A DNA stretch of 64,000 nt from Streptomyces actinomycinicus. Its GTDB lineage: Bacteria; Actinomycetota; Actinomycetes; Streptomycetales; Streptomycetaceae. The notes under the pieces were generated by a model, which saw nothing but the letters and a program-made list of their open reading frames with translations, ran no database searches and was not told the DNA's origin. The translations under genes and the position numbers were made by a program. This document shows, one piece after another, positions 15,633-23,430 of the stretch. Position 1 is the stretch's first letter, and every line of letters begins with the position of its first letter. The DNA lies in NCBI RefSeq assembly GCF_016741775.1, contig NZ_JAERRK010000006.1, positions 1 to 64,000 on the forward strand, written 5' to 3'.

Positions 15633-16373
15633 GTGACTGTACACGAGAACCGGATCACTAGTGTCGGAACCTACTACAACTATCGAGTAGGCATGTCGCA
15701 ACTCGACCGCCTCTTTGGCATCGCAAGCGAAGGATTTGACGCCGAATCGATCATATTCGAAACCACCCAGGGTGATACGTCTCTACGGCGCGACACCTTG
15801 GCTTCCCTGGTCTCTGGTGTTGCTTCACTAGTGCCAGGTAATCCGAACTGGTCAAACCTGTCTTTTAGGGCAACACAGGGCACTAGGGATGTATCAGTCC
15901 GTTTCACTCGATATGACGTGTCAGTCTCGGTTTCAGCGACGGATCCGACTTGGGTCTATGGGCAGGCTGCTCGATTGAGGGCGATACTGCGGGCAGTCGC
16001 GGATGAGAGGGCACCCGCAGAGCGGGCAAGCCGAACGGCCACCTTCGCTGGGCTAATCAGCATGGCTTTGCTCGGATTACTGATTATCCTGTCCATGCTC
16101 GCCGGAGCCGAATTGGCACTCGATGAAGGAACGCCGGGGAGATTCATGACTGGAGTTATCGCGGGAACTTTAATTGCCACGATTAGCGGACTCACGGCCA
16201 CCGCTAGCGTAAATAGGTCGATCCTCAACCCGACAGGCGAAGTGCCTCATGAGAACTGGTGGAGCAGGCGTAATGCCATGGAAAAAATCAGCCTTGCTGG
16301 AGCCGTAATAGCCGCAGCCGCCGCTGTGGGGACACTAATTTCAGCCTATTCCGACATGACTGGGAAGAAATAA
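15633..16373 (+). CDS. Hypothetical membrane protein, lower GC (AICE cargo)
   Basis: 246 residues. A soluble N-terminal half (~1–125) of mixed alpha/beta character is followed by three hydrophobic helices (FAGLISMALLGLLIILSMLAG, FMTGVIAGTLIATISGLTA, ISLAGAVIAAAAAVGTLISAY). GTG start at 15633 without a visible ribosome-binding site; AT-rich CAATTTAATG immediately precedes it. Codon use is clearly less GC-biased than neighbours, a sign of separate acquisition. No family recognised; a cytosolic sensing domain on a membrane anchor would fit an accessory or defence gene, but that is speculation. Confidence 0.7.
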   Translation: MTVHENRITSVGTYYNYRVGMSQLDRLFGIASEGFDAESIIFETTQGDTSLRRDTLASLVSGVASLVPGNPNWSNLSFRATQGTRDVSVRFTRYDVSVSVSATDPTWVYGQAARLRAILRAVADERAPAERASRTATFAGLISMALLGLLIILSMLAGAELALDEGTPGRFMTGVIAGTLIATISGLTATASVNRSILNPTGEVPHENWWSRRNAMEKISLAGAVIAAAAAVGTLISAYSDMTGKK

Positions 16374-17062
16374 CGGAACTTCTTGCGGCGACGTGGGAAC
16401 GATTTGCGCCTGGGGCAAATTTTTCGTAGTAACAGACTCCCTAAAGCAGTGTTCACTAAGGTGAACTTCCTACCGTCAGCGTGCCAATTAAAGTGCCGCT
16501 CATGACCACTTCTCTTGATCCCGATATCCGAAGATGGCTTCGTCCGTGCCCTCCATCGAAGCCACACCGTGCGGGCCACCCACTGGAGAACGCGGACCTC
16601 GTAATTTCCTGCAAGCCCTAGCGGCACGGATCGGTGACGCGGACGGCTGGTACAGCAACGCCAGCCGGGACCTATCGGTCACGGTGACTGGACCTTCTTC
16701 GCACTCGCTTTGCGAGTTGCGCCCACCTACGAATAACCCGTGGGCCAGAGCAGACGCACGGATGAGGCCACGCCAATGCCAGATGCGTGCCAGATAGTGC
16801 GGGGAACCACGGCGAATAGCGGTGTCTAGGCCGCCGGTCAGTGAGGCTCCTTGGCCGATCCACCGCAGGTCAGATCAGCAGCCGCCCAGCTTCCCACGCT
16901 CAGGGTCCGAGTGCTGTTCGTCCTTGACGAGGTCGCGTACATTACCCGCCCGCCAAGAGCTGTCGAAGATGACCCCGTTGGCCGACAGTCGGACGATAGT
17001 TTTATGTGATCTGCCCTATACCGTGTCGCCTGACGTATAACGCGTGATGTCGGGAGCCCTTC
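16374..17062. other. Intergenic stretch without a supportable gene
   Basis: About 690 bp of mixed, lower GC. Open frames here are short and lack coherent codon bias. The only structure seen is a perfect palindrome GTTCAC-TAAG-GTGAAC at 16451–16466, which could be a regulator site. The rest looks like decayed coding DNA. Confidence 0.5.
16451..16466. promoter_or_regulatory. Isolated perfect palindrome GTTCAC-N4-GTGAAC
   Basis: 6-bp arms with a TAAG spacer, 77 bp after the stop of the membrane-protein gene. It is typical in form of a dimeric repressor site, but no flanking intact gene starts here. Confidence 0.35.
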
Positions 17063-17230
17063 ATGACAGCGCCCTCCTCGACCCGCTGCGGGCGCAGCGA
17101 CCCTGCCACCTTCCCAGGCCGCTGCCGCGGAATCCGTGTCCGTGGGTGCACTGCATGTCTGGCTCATATCACTGACGCCGAACGAACTGCTTACTTGGCT
17201 ACCCTCGTCGCCGGCGTGTCTTGGCCGTCT
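17063..17230 (+). pseudogene. Remnant of a pentapeptide/STAND-type protein N-terminus
   Basis: The frame starting MTAPSSTRCGRSDPATFP contains GCTACLAHITDAERTAYLATL, which resembles the spacer segment (CLAHL...R..YL..L) found in Streptomyces proteins with pentapeptide or WD-type repeats, as I remember them. Beyond about 17225 the resemblance ends and the reading frame continues in sequence without recognisable character. I read it as a fragment left by recombination. Confidence 0.35.
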
Positions 17231-17507
17231 TGGCCGTACGCGGACGCATCAAGCGCTGACAACCTCAAGGCTGCGTGTGGCGCAGGCAGAACCCGCACAG
17301 GCTGCTCGCAGCGAGCCGGCTCCCGTCTCAATTTCCGTCTCATTCATCTTCGTTCGTCGCCGTTCAGGACAGGCCATCGATTCTTCCTGGCAGTCCAACG
17401 GGCCGGTCATGAACGCAGGTGAACGGCCGCGAACGACGCCCGCAACCTCACCAACACAGTTGGAAAGCGTGTTGGCGCAACCGCTGCCTAACACCAGCTC
17501 GGAGTGC

Positions 17508-18095
17508 TCACACGGCGCCTCTCTGGGCGCGCCGCCGGGTCAACTGTTCGTCGATATCATTGATGAAGAGAGCGAGGAGGTCCCCCTCCTTCACCTGCCT
17601 GCCACTGTGCCCGAAGTCTCGGCGAATTGCGGACAAAAGTTCCTCGAAGCTAAATATCGTATCCTCAGCTGCGAGAACTTGCGCTTCCCTCTTGAATTTT
17701 GACCAGGCAAGCAGAACGTCGTCGGAGGCCCACGTAATTAGATCCGGCGTGATTTCCCGCAGGAACTGTGCCACTTCATCTGCGTTCGAAGAGTCGGGGT
17801 TCATGACCGTCCTCATGAGTCCACTTACGAGCCTAGTGTAGACGGGGATTTTACTGGCTCGAATTTCTGCCTCGACGGATTTCCGGCGTTCGAGGTAGCG
17901 TCCAATAACCAACGTGGCAACGGTTACGAGAACCGTCGCCATCGCCGTTACGGCTGCAGCAGCAACCGTAGGGTTCACGCCATGGAAAACTTGTCGCCCC
18001 ACGTACCTCGCCAAGAAGGCTACGCCCTCCACCGCACCAAACAGCAGGGCGGCAAGGACTGCGAGGCTACCTATCCCCTTGATGAATGCGCGCAT
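17508..18095 (-). CDS. Hypothetical two-helix membrane protein (AICE right end)
   Basis: 195 residues. Two N-terminal hydrophobic helices (IGSLAVLAALLFGAVEGVAFLA and NPTVAAAAVTAMATVLVTVATLVIG) are followed by a charged cytosolic region of about 130 residues, mostly helical. ATG start at 18095. Codon use is less GC-rich than chromosomal neighbours. It lies just inside attR. I do not recognise the family; small membrane proteins with this layout are common cargo at AICE ends. Confidence 0.65.
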   Translation of the reverse strand: MRAFIKGIGSLAVLAALLFGAVEGVAFLARYVGRQVFHGVNPTVAAAAVTAMATVLVTVATLVIGRYLERRKSVEAEIRASKIPVYTRLVSGLMRTVMNPDSSNADEVAQFLREITPDLITWASDDVLLAWSKFKREAQVLAAEDTIFSFEELLSAIRRDFGHSGRQVKEGDLLALFINDIDEQLTRRRAQRGAV

Positions 18096-18349
18096 GGGTG
18101 CACTGTGGCACGACGCCCAGCGTCGACGAGACGAATCGGCGACAAGAGCCGGTGGTCTGCATCCGCCTCAGGCCTTCCGGTACCCACCCCGGGCAGGAGG
18201 CCGTGCGGAGCTGGGCTCCTGTGGCCGCACCACAAGCGCACCAGATCGAACGGGGAACAGCGGGAAACCACGGTGAAGACCAGCGGCGCCGACGACGGCG
18301 CAGATCAATCATCAGCGCAGGTCAGCGTCTGAATCGACCGCAAATGATC

Positions 18350-18398
18350 TCAGCTTCCCAAGCTGAGAGCGCGAGTTCGATTCTCGTCACCCGCTCCA
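18350..18398 (+). repeat. attR: 49-bp direct repeat of tRNA-Gly 3' end
   Basis: Perfect copy of 5171–5219 without the 5' part of the tRNA. It marks the right junction of the AICE. Confidence 0.93.
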
Positions 18399-18402
18399 GA
18401 TT

Positions 18403-18440
18403 GAAACCCCCAGGTCATAGACCCGGGGGTTCTTCATTGT
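18403..18440 (+). terminator. Original tRNA-Gly terminator, displaced by integration
   Basis: The hairpin AACCCCC...GGGGGTT followed by CTTCATTGTCT closely matches the one at 5225–5260. In an uninterrupted chromosome it would follow the tRNA directly. Confidence 0.7.
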
Positions 18441-18635
18441 CTGGACCGGTTGCCGGTGCGCGCACCGGCAACCGCACCACTACGGCCGACCACACCACCT
18501 GGCTGGTTCACCGGACGAGGGCCCGGCCCGCCCGAATCGCCCCCTCACGCAGGCAGCGGGACCTGCCTTCCCGAGACGGCCTGCTGCGCTTGGTCACGCT
18601 CCCGGTCGGCGCGGCCCATGTCATCAAGTCGGCTC

Positions 18636-18990
18636 TCACCGCCGCGAGGTGGATGTCGCGGACAGTCGTGTGAGCTGTTGCAGTTCGGTGTCGTAGAGCA
18701 CGGCCGGGTGGAAACCCAGGCCGGCGAAGTGGCCTGCCAGTTCCAGGGACGGGATGCCGTGGAGACGGGTCCAGAAGAACAGTGCGCGGCGCAGGGCGGG
18801 CCGGGCTGCGGGATGGTCGGCCGCCCGCTGCCGGCGCTCAGCCGGGTGGGCTTCGAGACCGGACTCGTCGAGACCGGCCTCGTCGGGACTGCCCACAGCA
18901 GCGTCGGCAGGGGCGCCGGCCAGCAGGGCGGGTGCGACGGCGGTCCAGGCGGCGGCGTGCAGGTGGGGGAATCCCCGGGTGTGAGCGGTT
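18636..18990 (-). pseudogene. C-terminal remnant of a TetR-family regulator
   Basis: The frame ends with RALFFWTRLHGIPSLELAGH, FAGLGFHPAVLYDTELQQL, the hallmark of the TetR ligand-binding C-terminus. No HTH domain precedes it: sequence upstream of about 18990 runs into the promoter of the Uma2 gene. The fragment keeps about 115 codons in frame, so truncation was probably by deletion near the AICE border. Confidence 0.7.
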
Positions 18991-19107
18991 GCGCTACAGG
19001 TACGGCATTGAGATCGGCCACGGCCTCCGAGCCGGCCCGGCGAGTGGGAGACAGTACTGTGAGTGCAGCGGGATCGGGCCCGCGGCACAGTGCCCGGGAG
19101 GCATGTC

Positions 19108-19674
19108 ATGACTGCCGAGATGGTGGCCCCGGCGTGGATGCACGAGCAGATCACGGCGGAGGAGTACGACTCGTGGTCCGAGGAGCAGTGCGCCGGCATC
19201 GAGATCGTGGACGGAATGGTCGTCGTGAGCCCTAGCGCGTCCAAGCGGCACAACCGGCTGGCCCGGATCCTGGCGAACGCCCTGGATGCTGCCGCCGGAC
19301 CCGACTGGAACGCCGACACGGACTTCGACGTCCGGCTGCAGGACGTCCCGCTGACCAATCGCCGTCCCGACGTCATCGTCTACCGCGCGGACACGATCGA
19401 CATCACGCCCACCCGGCCTGAGCACGTACTGCTGGTGGCCGAGGTGGTGTCGCCGGGCTCGGAGACCACCGACCGGATCGTGAAGGTCGACCAGTACGCC
19501 AAGGCCGGGATCGGCTTCTACTGGCGGATCGAGCAGGCCGCGACCGGTACGCCGCTGGTGTACACGTACCTGTTGGACCCCGCGACGATGACCTACCGAG
19601 AAGGGGACGTGTTCACTGGCGTCCTGAAGGTCACCGCCCCGTTCGCGGCAGAGATCGACCTCGGCCAGGCCTGA
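19108..19674 (+). CDS. Uma2-family (DUF820) nuclease-fold protein
   Basis: 188 residues of the Uma2 family, a PD-(D/E)xK-type fold. Landmarks are TAEEYDSW, IEIVDGMVVVSPSAS (E and D around 30–35), RRPDVIVYRADTI (catalytic-type Asp, about 90) and LLVAEVVSPGSETTDRIVKVDQYAKAGIGFYWRIE (E-x-x-S-P with Lys near 125). Streptomyces carry many paralogues; biochemical activity is mostly untested. GGGAGG lies 7 nt before the ATG. The gene stands between two regulator remnants. Confidence 0.88.
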   Translation: MTAEMVAPAWMHEQITAEEYDSWSEEQCAGIEIVDGMVVVSPSASKRHNRLARILANALDAAAGPDWNADTDFDVRLQDVPLTNRRPDVIVYRADTIDITPTRPEHVLLVAEVVSPGSETTDRIVKVDQYAKAGIGFYWRIEQAATGTPLVYTYLLDPATMTYREGDVFTGVLKVTAPFAAEIDLGQA

Positions 19675-20019
19675 ACCGGTCGCACCGCAGACAGAGGGGC
19701 TGCCCGGGCTGCGACGTAGTCGCTGGCAGCCTCCGGCGGATCGTGTGCGGAAGCGACCGAGGCCCCTCGTGCGGACCCGAACACGGGGGCGTACAGCCTG
19801 GGCGGACGCCTCCGTGCCATTGGTCGGACCCCTCGGCGATGTCGTGCCCACCGTGTGTCCTTCAGGGCGGACAACCACGGTCAGCAGCAGTGCGTCCCGA
19901 AGGACCACACCACCACCGGTTCATGCCCTCGGTGTCGGGATCCTGGGATCGGTTCTCCGCCACCCTGTACCAGCCGGAGCCGCCGACCAGGTGCTCGCAG
20001 ACGGCACGGCCCTGACTGC
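19675..20019. other. Gap without a supportable gene
   Basis: 345 bp between the Uma2 gene and the XRE remnant. Frames on both strands are open but lack start signals and family resemblance. It probably includes the decayed 3' part of the XRE-type gene at 20020–20235. Confidence 0.5.
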
Positions 20020-20235
20020 CGCTGGTGCGGAAGGCGCCGGTGCAGCTCGACCAGCTCCTCGGGAGTCGCCTTCCTTGCACACCCGGCCGAAGCGGGAGAC
20101 GGCCGCGCTGTCGGCCGGCGCTCCGTCCCCCTTGCAGTACCGGTGCGGCGTCGAGGTGCTCGTGTGCGCCCGCTTCGCCAGAGCCTCGTGACTCAGCCCG
20201 GACCGCTGCTTCAACTCGCGCAGCGGCGCCGGAAA
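20020..20235 (-). pseudogene. Frameshifted XRE-type helix-turn-helix gene remnant
   Basis: The minus strand reads LRELKQRSGLSHEALAKRAH, then TSTSTPHRYCKGDGAPAD and SRFGRVCK, a typical Streptomyces XRE HTH start. After VCK (about 20075) the continuation KATPEELVELHRRL is found only in another frame, so a frameshift splits the gene. Just upstream of LREL another shift is implied. Not functional as read. Confidence 0.6.
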
Positions 20236-20567
20236 TCAGCGATCTCCTCAGCCGCCCCCACCGGTCCTCCATTCCGTTCGGCATCCCAGAGAGGTCACGT
20301 TCCCCCAGGTCAGAGCCAGTTCGCGCATCCCAGCGTCCCAAAAATGCCGAGGGAACGGCGTATGGGACGCCGCATGGCGCAGGCTTGGGTCATCCCAAGC
20401 ACGGCGCCTTGTCGGACACGGTGATCGACCTCGTTCAACTCCGCGTCCGCGGCCCGCGTTCACGGCGCGTCGTCCGCGCCCCGCGCTGCACGGCCAGGAC
20501 AAGACCGACCGGCACGATCGACATTCGGAAGATCATCTTCCGCATGCCCGGAGAAAGCAGTCCCTTC
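20236..20567. other. Gap upstream of the DUF4232 gene
   Basis: 332 bp with no supportable gene. It probably contains the promoter of the secreted-protein gene at 20568 and decayed sequence from the XRE remnant. An inverted GAAGATCATCTTC (20528–20540) lies 27 bp before the start codon. Confidence 0.45.
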
Positions 20568-21110
20568 ATGCGTATCGCCACTCGTTCCGTCTCCCGCGCG
20601 GCCGCCTCCTCGATGGCCGTCGCCGCCCTCGCGCTCGTCGGCTTCCAGGCCGCCCAGCCCGCCTCCGCCGCCACGAAGACGGCCCCCTCGGTCACCACCT
20701 GCACCACGGCGAACACCAAGCTGACCGTCACCGAGGTGTCCCGCCCGATCAACCACCTGCTGCTCAAGGCCACGAACACCGGCACCAAGCCCTGCTACGC
20801 CTACAGCTCCCCCTACCTGAGGGCCGGCGCCGACGCCCAGGCCCCGCTGGCGTGGGCCGAGGAGACCACGCCGCAGGCCGTGGTGACGCTCGAGCCCGGC
20901 CAGTCCGCGTACGCGGGCATCACGACGTCCACTCCCGACGGCGAGGGCGGCGGCACGGAGAAGACGCTGGGCGTGATCTTCGCCGACCGGACGGGCACGG
21001 CGACCGGCGAGGAGAAGACCCTGAAGCTGCCGAACGGCGGTGTCTTCTTCAACAGCGCCGCCGTCGTCACCTACTGGCAGGACAACGCGGCGGACGCCCT
21101 CTCCTGGTAA
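20568..21110 (+). CDS. Secreted DUF4232 protein
   Basis: 180 residues. Residues 1–35 form a Sec signal peptide (SMAVAALALVGFQAAQPASA-AT). The mature part matches DUF4232: paired cysteines (TTCTTANTKLTV and TKPCYAYSSPYL), an N-HLLLKATNTGTKPC strand pair and the end VYWQ-like TYWQDNAAD. The function is unknown; such proteins are common in the Streptomyces secretome. The start could also be the ATG 24 nt upstream (MPGESSPF); I chose the later one for a cleaner signal peptide. Confidence 0.8.
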   Translation: MRIATRSVSRAAASSMAVAALALVGFQAAQPASAATKTAPSVTTCTTANTKLTVTEVSRPINHLLLKATNTGTKPCYAYSSPYLRAGADAQAPLAWAEETTPQAVVTLEPGQSAYAGITTSTPDGEGGGTEKTLGVIFADRTGTATGEEKTLKLPNGGVFFNSAAVVTYWQDNAADALSW

Positions 21111-21255
21111 CCGCCCCGGCTTCCCACGGCACAGCCGCCGTCCGGTGGCACCGGAGCCCCGCCTTCACCGGGGGTGCGGTGCCGCCGGACGGGCCGGCGT
21201 CCGCGGCCCTCCGCGACGCCCTCCGGGCCGTGGGCGCCCCGGTGCCGGAGGTTGC

Positions 21256-21855
21256 TCACGCTTCCGCCGTGCCCGGCGTACGCGTGTTGCCGAGCAGTCT
21301 GTCGACGAGGAGTTCCGGATAGCCGGTGGCCGGTGGGTCGATGCCGAAGATCGCCCGGAGGTAGAGCGGTGCGACGAGCTGGTCGAGGATCTCCTCCACG
21401 GGCGGGGGGTTCTCGCCACGGGCTGCGGCCCGCTCGCGGATGCGCTCGATGGAGTGGAGCCGGCGCTGGAAGTGCTGCGCGCGTTCCGCCTGCGTGTGGG
21501 CGCTGCTCGGCATGGACAGGGCGACGGCTCGTACGAGGAGACGGCCTTCGGGTGTGCGGATGCTCGCCACCCCCGCTTCCGCCCATGCGGTGAGGTCCCC
21601 GCGCAGGGTGCCGGTGTCGTGCAACGGCCAGTCCCGTTCGAGGCGGGTGGTGACCACGTCGGCCAGGAGCGCCTCACGACTGCCCCAACGCCGGTAGACG
21701 CTGGTGTGGTTGACCCCGGCGTGGTGGGCGATCGCGGGGATGGTGAGCTCCACGCCCCCGGGGGCGGACATCAGGTCGATGACCGCCTGATGGACGGCCG
21801 AGCGGACCTGCTCGGGGCTCTTGCGGATGCGCGAGGTCGGTTGCTTCGAAGTCAC
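21256..21855 (-). CDS. TetR-family transcriptional regulator
   Basis: 199 residues. HTH at ~17–62 (VRSAVHQAVIDLMSAPG, ELTIPAIAHHAGVNHTSVYRRWGSREALLADV) and a TetR_C_11-like C-terminal domain with LVAPLYLRAIFG. GTG start at 21855. It is divergent from the hydrolase gene at 21952, and two GTAAGCA palindromes lie in the 96-bp shared promoter region, so it almost certainly represses itself and the hydrolase in response to a ligand that may be the hydrolase substrate. Confidence 0.9.
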   Translation of the reverse strand: MTSKQPTSRIRKSPEQVRSAVHQAVIDLMSAPGGVELTIPAIAHHAGVNHTSVYRRWGSREALLADVVTTRLERDWPLHDTGTLRGDLTAWAEAGVASIRTPEGRLLVRAVALSMPSSAHTQAERAQHFQRRLHSIERIRERAAARGENPPPVEEILDQLVAPLYLRAIFGIDPPATGYPELLVDRLLGNTRTPGTAEA

Positions 21856-21863
21856 CCCTACAT

Positions 21864-21938
21864 CGTAAGCACAGATGTTTGCTTATGGGCGCCCTGAAGG
21901 TCTACAGTCGTAGCCGTAAGCACAGATCCGTGCTTACG
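21864..21938. promoter_or_regulatory. Two TetR operators GTAAGCA-N-TGCTTAC
   Basis: Operator 1 (21865–21886) has arms GTAAGCA/TGCTTAT. Operator 2 (21915–21938) is a perfect 9-bp inverted repeat CGTAAGCAC-N6-GTGCTTACG. They are about 51 bp apart in the divergent promoter, each covering one expected promoter start. Confidence 0.85.
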
Positions 21939-21951
21939 GTGAGGGGAGTGC

Positions 21952-23196
21952 ATGATGAAGAACCTGCTGTTTCCCGACAACCCCCAGTTCTGGTACGAGA
22001 CCCTGCGCTCGATGAGCCACATCGCCTACGGCGGCGCCGACTTCGGCGAGGTCGTCGCCACCGGTGAGCGCATCGTCGAGGGCGACTACGACAGCTGGCA
22101 CACCGAGTGGCTCGCGACCGCCGACCGCGTGTCCGGCGAGGCCGAGAAGGCGCTGGAGGCCGGCCACACGGTCAGCGCCCGGGACGGTTTCCTGCGTGCC
22201 TCGAACTACTACCGGTCGGCAGAGTTCTTCCTGCACGGTCACCCCTGCGACCCCCGCCACGACCACGCCTACGACCGCAGCGTGGCCTGCTTCCGGGCCG
22301 CGGCGGCGCTGTTCACCCCGGTCATCGAACCGGTCAGCATCCCCTACGAGGACACCGCCCTGCCCGGCTACCTCTACCGGGCCGACGGCTCAGGGACACC
22401 CCGGCCCACCCTGATCATGCACAACGGCTTCGACGGCACGGCGGAGGAGATGCACTTCTTCGGGGCACTGGCCGGCGCCGAGCGTGGCTACACCGTGCTG
22501 GTCTTCGACGGACCCGGCCAGCCCGGCCCCCGCCACCACCAGGACCTGGTCTTCCGCCCCGACTGGGAGAACGTCATCACCCCCGTCGTGGACTTCGCCG
22601 AAACCCTCCCCGAGGTCGACAACGACCGCATCGCACTCCTCGGTTCCAGCATGGGCGGCGTCCTCGCACCGCGGGCGGCCGCCTTCGAACACCGCCTGGC
22701 CGCGCTGATAGCCGTCGACGGCGTGTACGACCTCGGCCAGATATCCGTCCGTAACATCCCCGGCGACCGCAAGGCGGCCGAACGTCTCCTGCGCGCCGAA
22801 TCCGCCCCCGAACTCGACGCCGCGTTCGAGCAGATCATGGCCAAGGACGCGACCGCGCGCTGGGCGATCAACCACGGCATGTACGTCATGGGCGTCGACA
22901 CCCCGCGGGCCTTCAATACCTCCTACCTCGACTACACCCTCGCAGGCGGCATAGCCGAGAAGATCCGGTGCCCCACCCTCGTCTGCGACGCCGCCGAGGA
23001 CGAGTTCTTCAAGGGCCAGCCCGAACAGCTCTACGACCACCTCACCTGCCCCAGGACCCTGATGGTGTTCACCGGCGAGGAAGGCGCAGGGGCCCACTGC
23101 CACCCCGGCGCCATGCGTCTCGCCCTCGCCCGCATCTACGACTGGCTCGACGACACCCTCACCGGCACCAGCACCGGCACCGGCACCGGCACCTGA
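21952..23196 (+). CDS. Alpha/beta hydrolase (FrsA / dihydropseudooxynicotine-hydrolase-like)
   Basis: 414 residues. An N-terminal helical cap (~1–120) precedes the hydrolase core. The nucleophile elbow GSSMGG lies at about 226–231, with an oxyanion-region HNGFDGTAEE at about 153. The catalytic acid is probably in CDAAEDEFF and the histidine in GEEGAGAHCHPGA. The layout matches large C–C or ester hydrolases such as 2,6-dihydropseudooxynicotine hydrolase; the substrate is unknown. The C-terminus is a repeated GT tail encoded by a GGCACC microsatellite (23161–23196). It is controlled by the divergent TetR gene. A second ATG follows the first directly. Confidence 0.87.
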   Translation: MMKNLLFPDNPQFWYETLRSMSHIAYGGADFGEVVATGERIVEGDYDSWHTEWLATADRVSGEAEKALEAGHTVSARDGFLRASNYYRSAEFFLHGHPCDPRHDHAYDRSVACFRAAAALFTPVIEPVSIPYEDTALPGYLYRADGSGTPRPTLIMHNGFDGTAEEMHFFGALAGAERGYTVLVFDGPGQPGPRHHQDLVFRPDWENVITPVVDFAETLPEVDNDRIALLGSSMGGVLAPRAAAFEHRLAALIAVDGVYDLGQISVRNIPGDRKAAERLLRAESAPELDAAFEQIMAKDATARWAINHGMYVMGVDTPRAFNTSYLDYTLAGGIAEKIRCPTLVCDAAEDEFFKGQPEQLYDHLTCPRTLMVFTGEEGAGAHCHPGAMRLALARIYDWLDDTLTGTSTGTGTGT

Positions 23197-23430
23197 GGCC
23201 CCGGCCCGCCTGGCTCCGCCGCGCATCCCCTCTCGTCCGAATCCGCTCGTCGTCCGAATCCGCTCGTCCGAATCCACTCGAAGGACCTCTCATGACCCGC
23301 ACCGGCGTCAAGGCCGCCCTCACCGAAGACCACCCTGATGCTCGAGGGGTCCGACGCCGACCGCAGCCTCGGCAGCGCCCGCTGACCACCGCACGCCGTC
23401 GGGCACCCCGGGCGGTACGTCCTTCTGTCG
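23197..23430. other. Repeat-bearing gap with a short degraded ORF
   Basis: Tandem copies of TCGTCCGAATCCGC (23237–23280) precede a well-placed AAGGACCTCTC-ATG at 23292. The frame MTRTGVKAALTEDH then breaks; the continuation TLMLEGSDADRSLGSAR reads in another frame and stops near 23383. This looks like a frameshifted or truncated small gene downstream of the hydrolase. Confidence 0.45.

Larger units (their letters stand above)
5171..18398. mobile_element. pSAM2-type actinomycete integrative and conjugative element (AICE)
   Basis: A 13.2 kb element inserted into the 3' end of tRNA-Gly and bounded by perfect 49-bp direct repeats. The module order is typical: tyrosine integrase beside the tRNA, then excisionase, rolling-circle-type replication initiator, small Spd-like membrane proteins, a DUF2637 protein, an FtsK/TraB-like translocase and a KorSA-like GntR repressor. 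No relaxase or type IV secretion genes are present, consistent with AICE transfer of double-stranded DNA by one septal-type ATPase. Right of 12.4 kb lies cargo: a HATPase protein, a second GntR regulator, a DUF1152 protein, a stem-loop region and two membrane proteins of lower GC. All core genes look intact, so the element may still be active. Confidence 0.92.

Noticed and set aside
18545..19021. 158-codon minus-strand frame over the TetR remnant
   Set aside because: Pro/Thr/Ser-rich out-of-frame reading; the TetR C-terminus is readable only in the neighbouring frame.
20025..20567. 181-codon upstream extension of the DUF4232 protein
   Set aside because: The extension is Arg/Ser-rich, overlaps the XRE remnant, and would bury the signal peptide.
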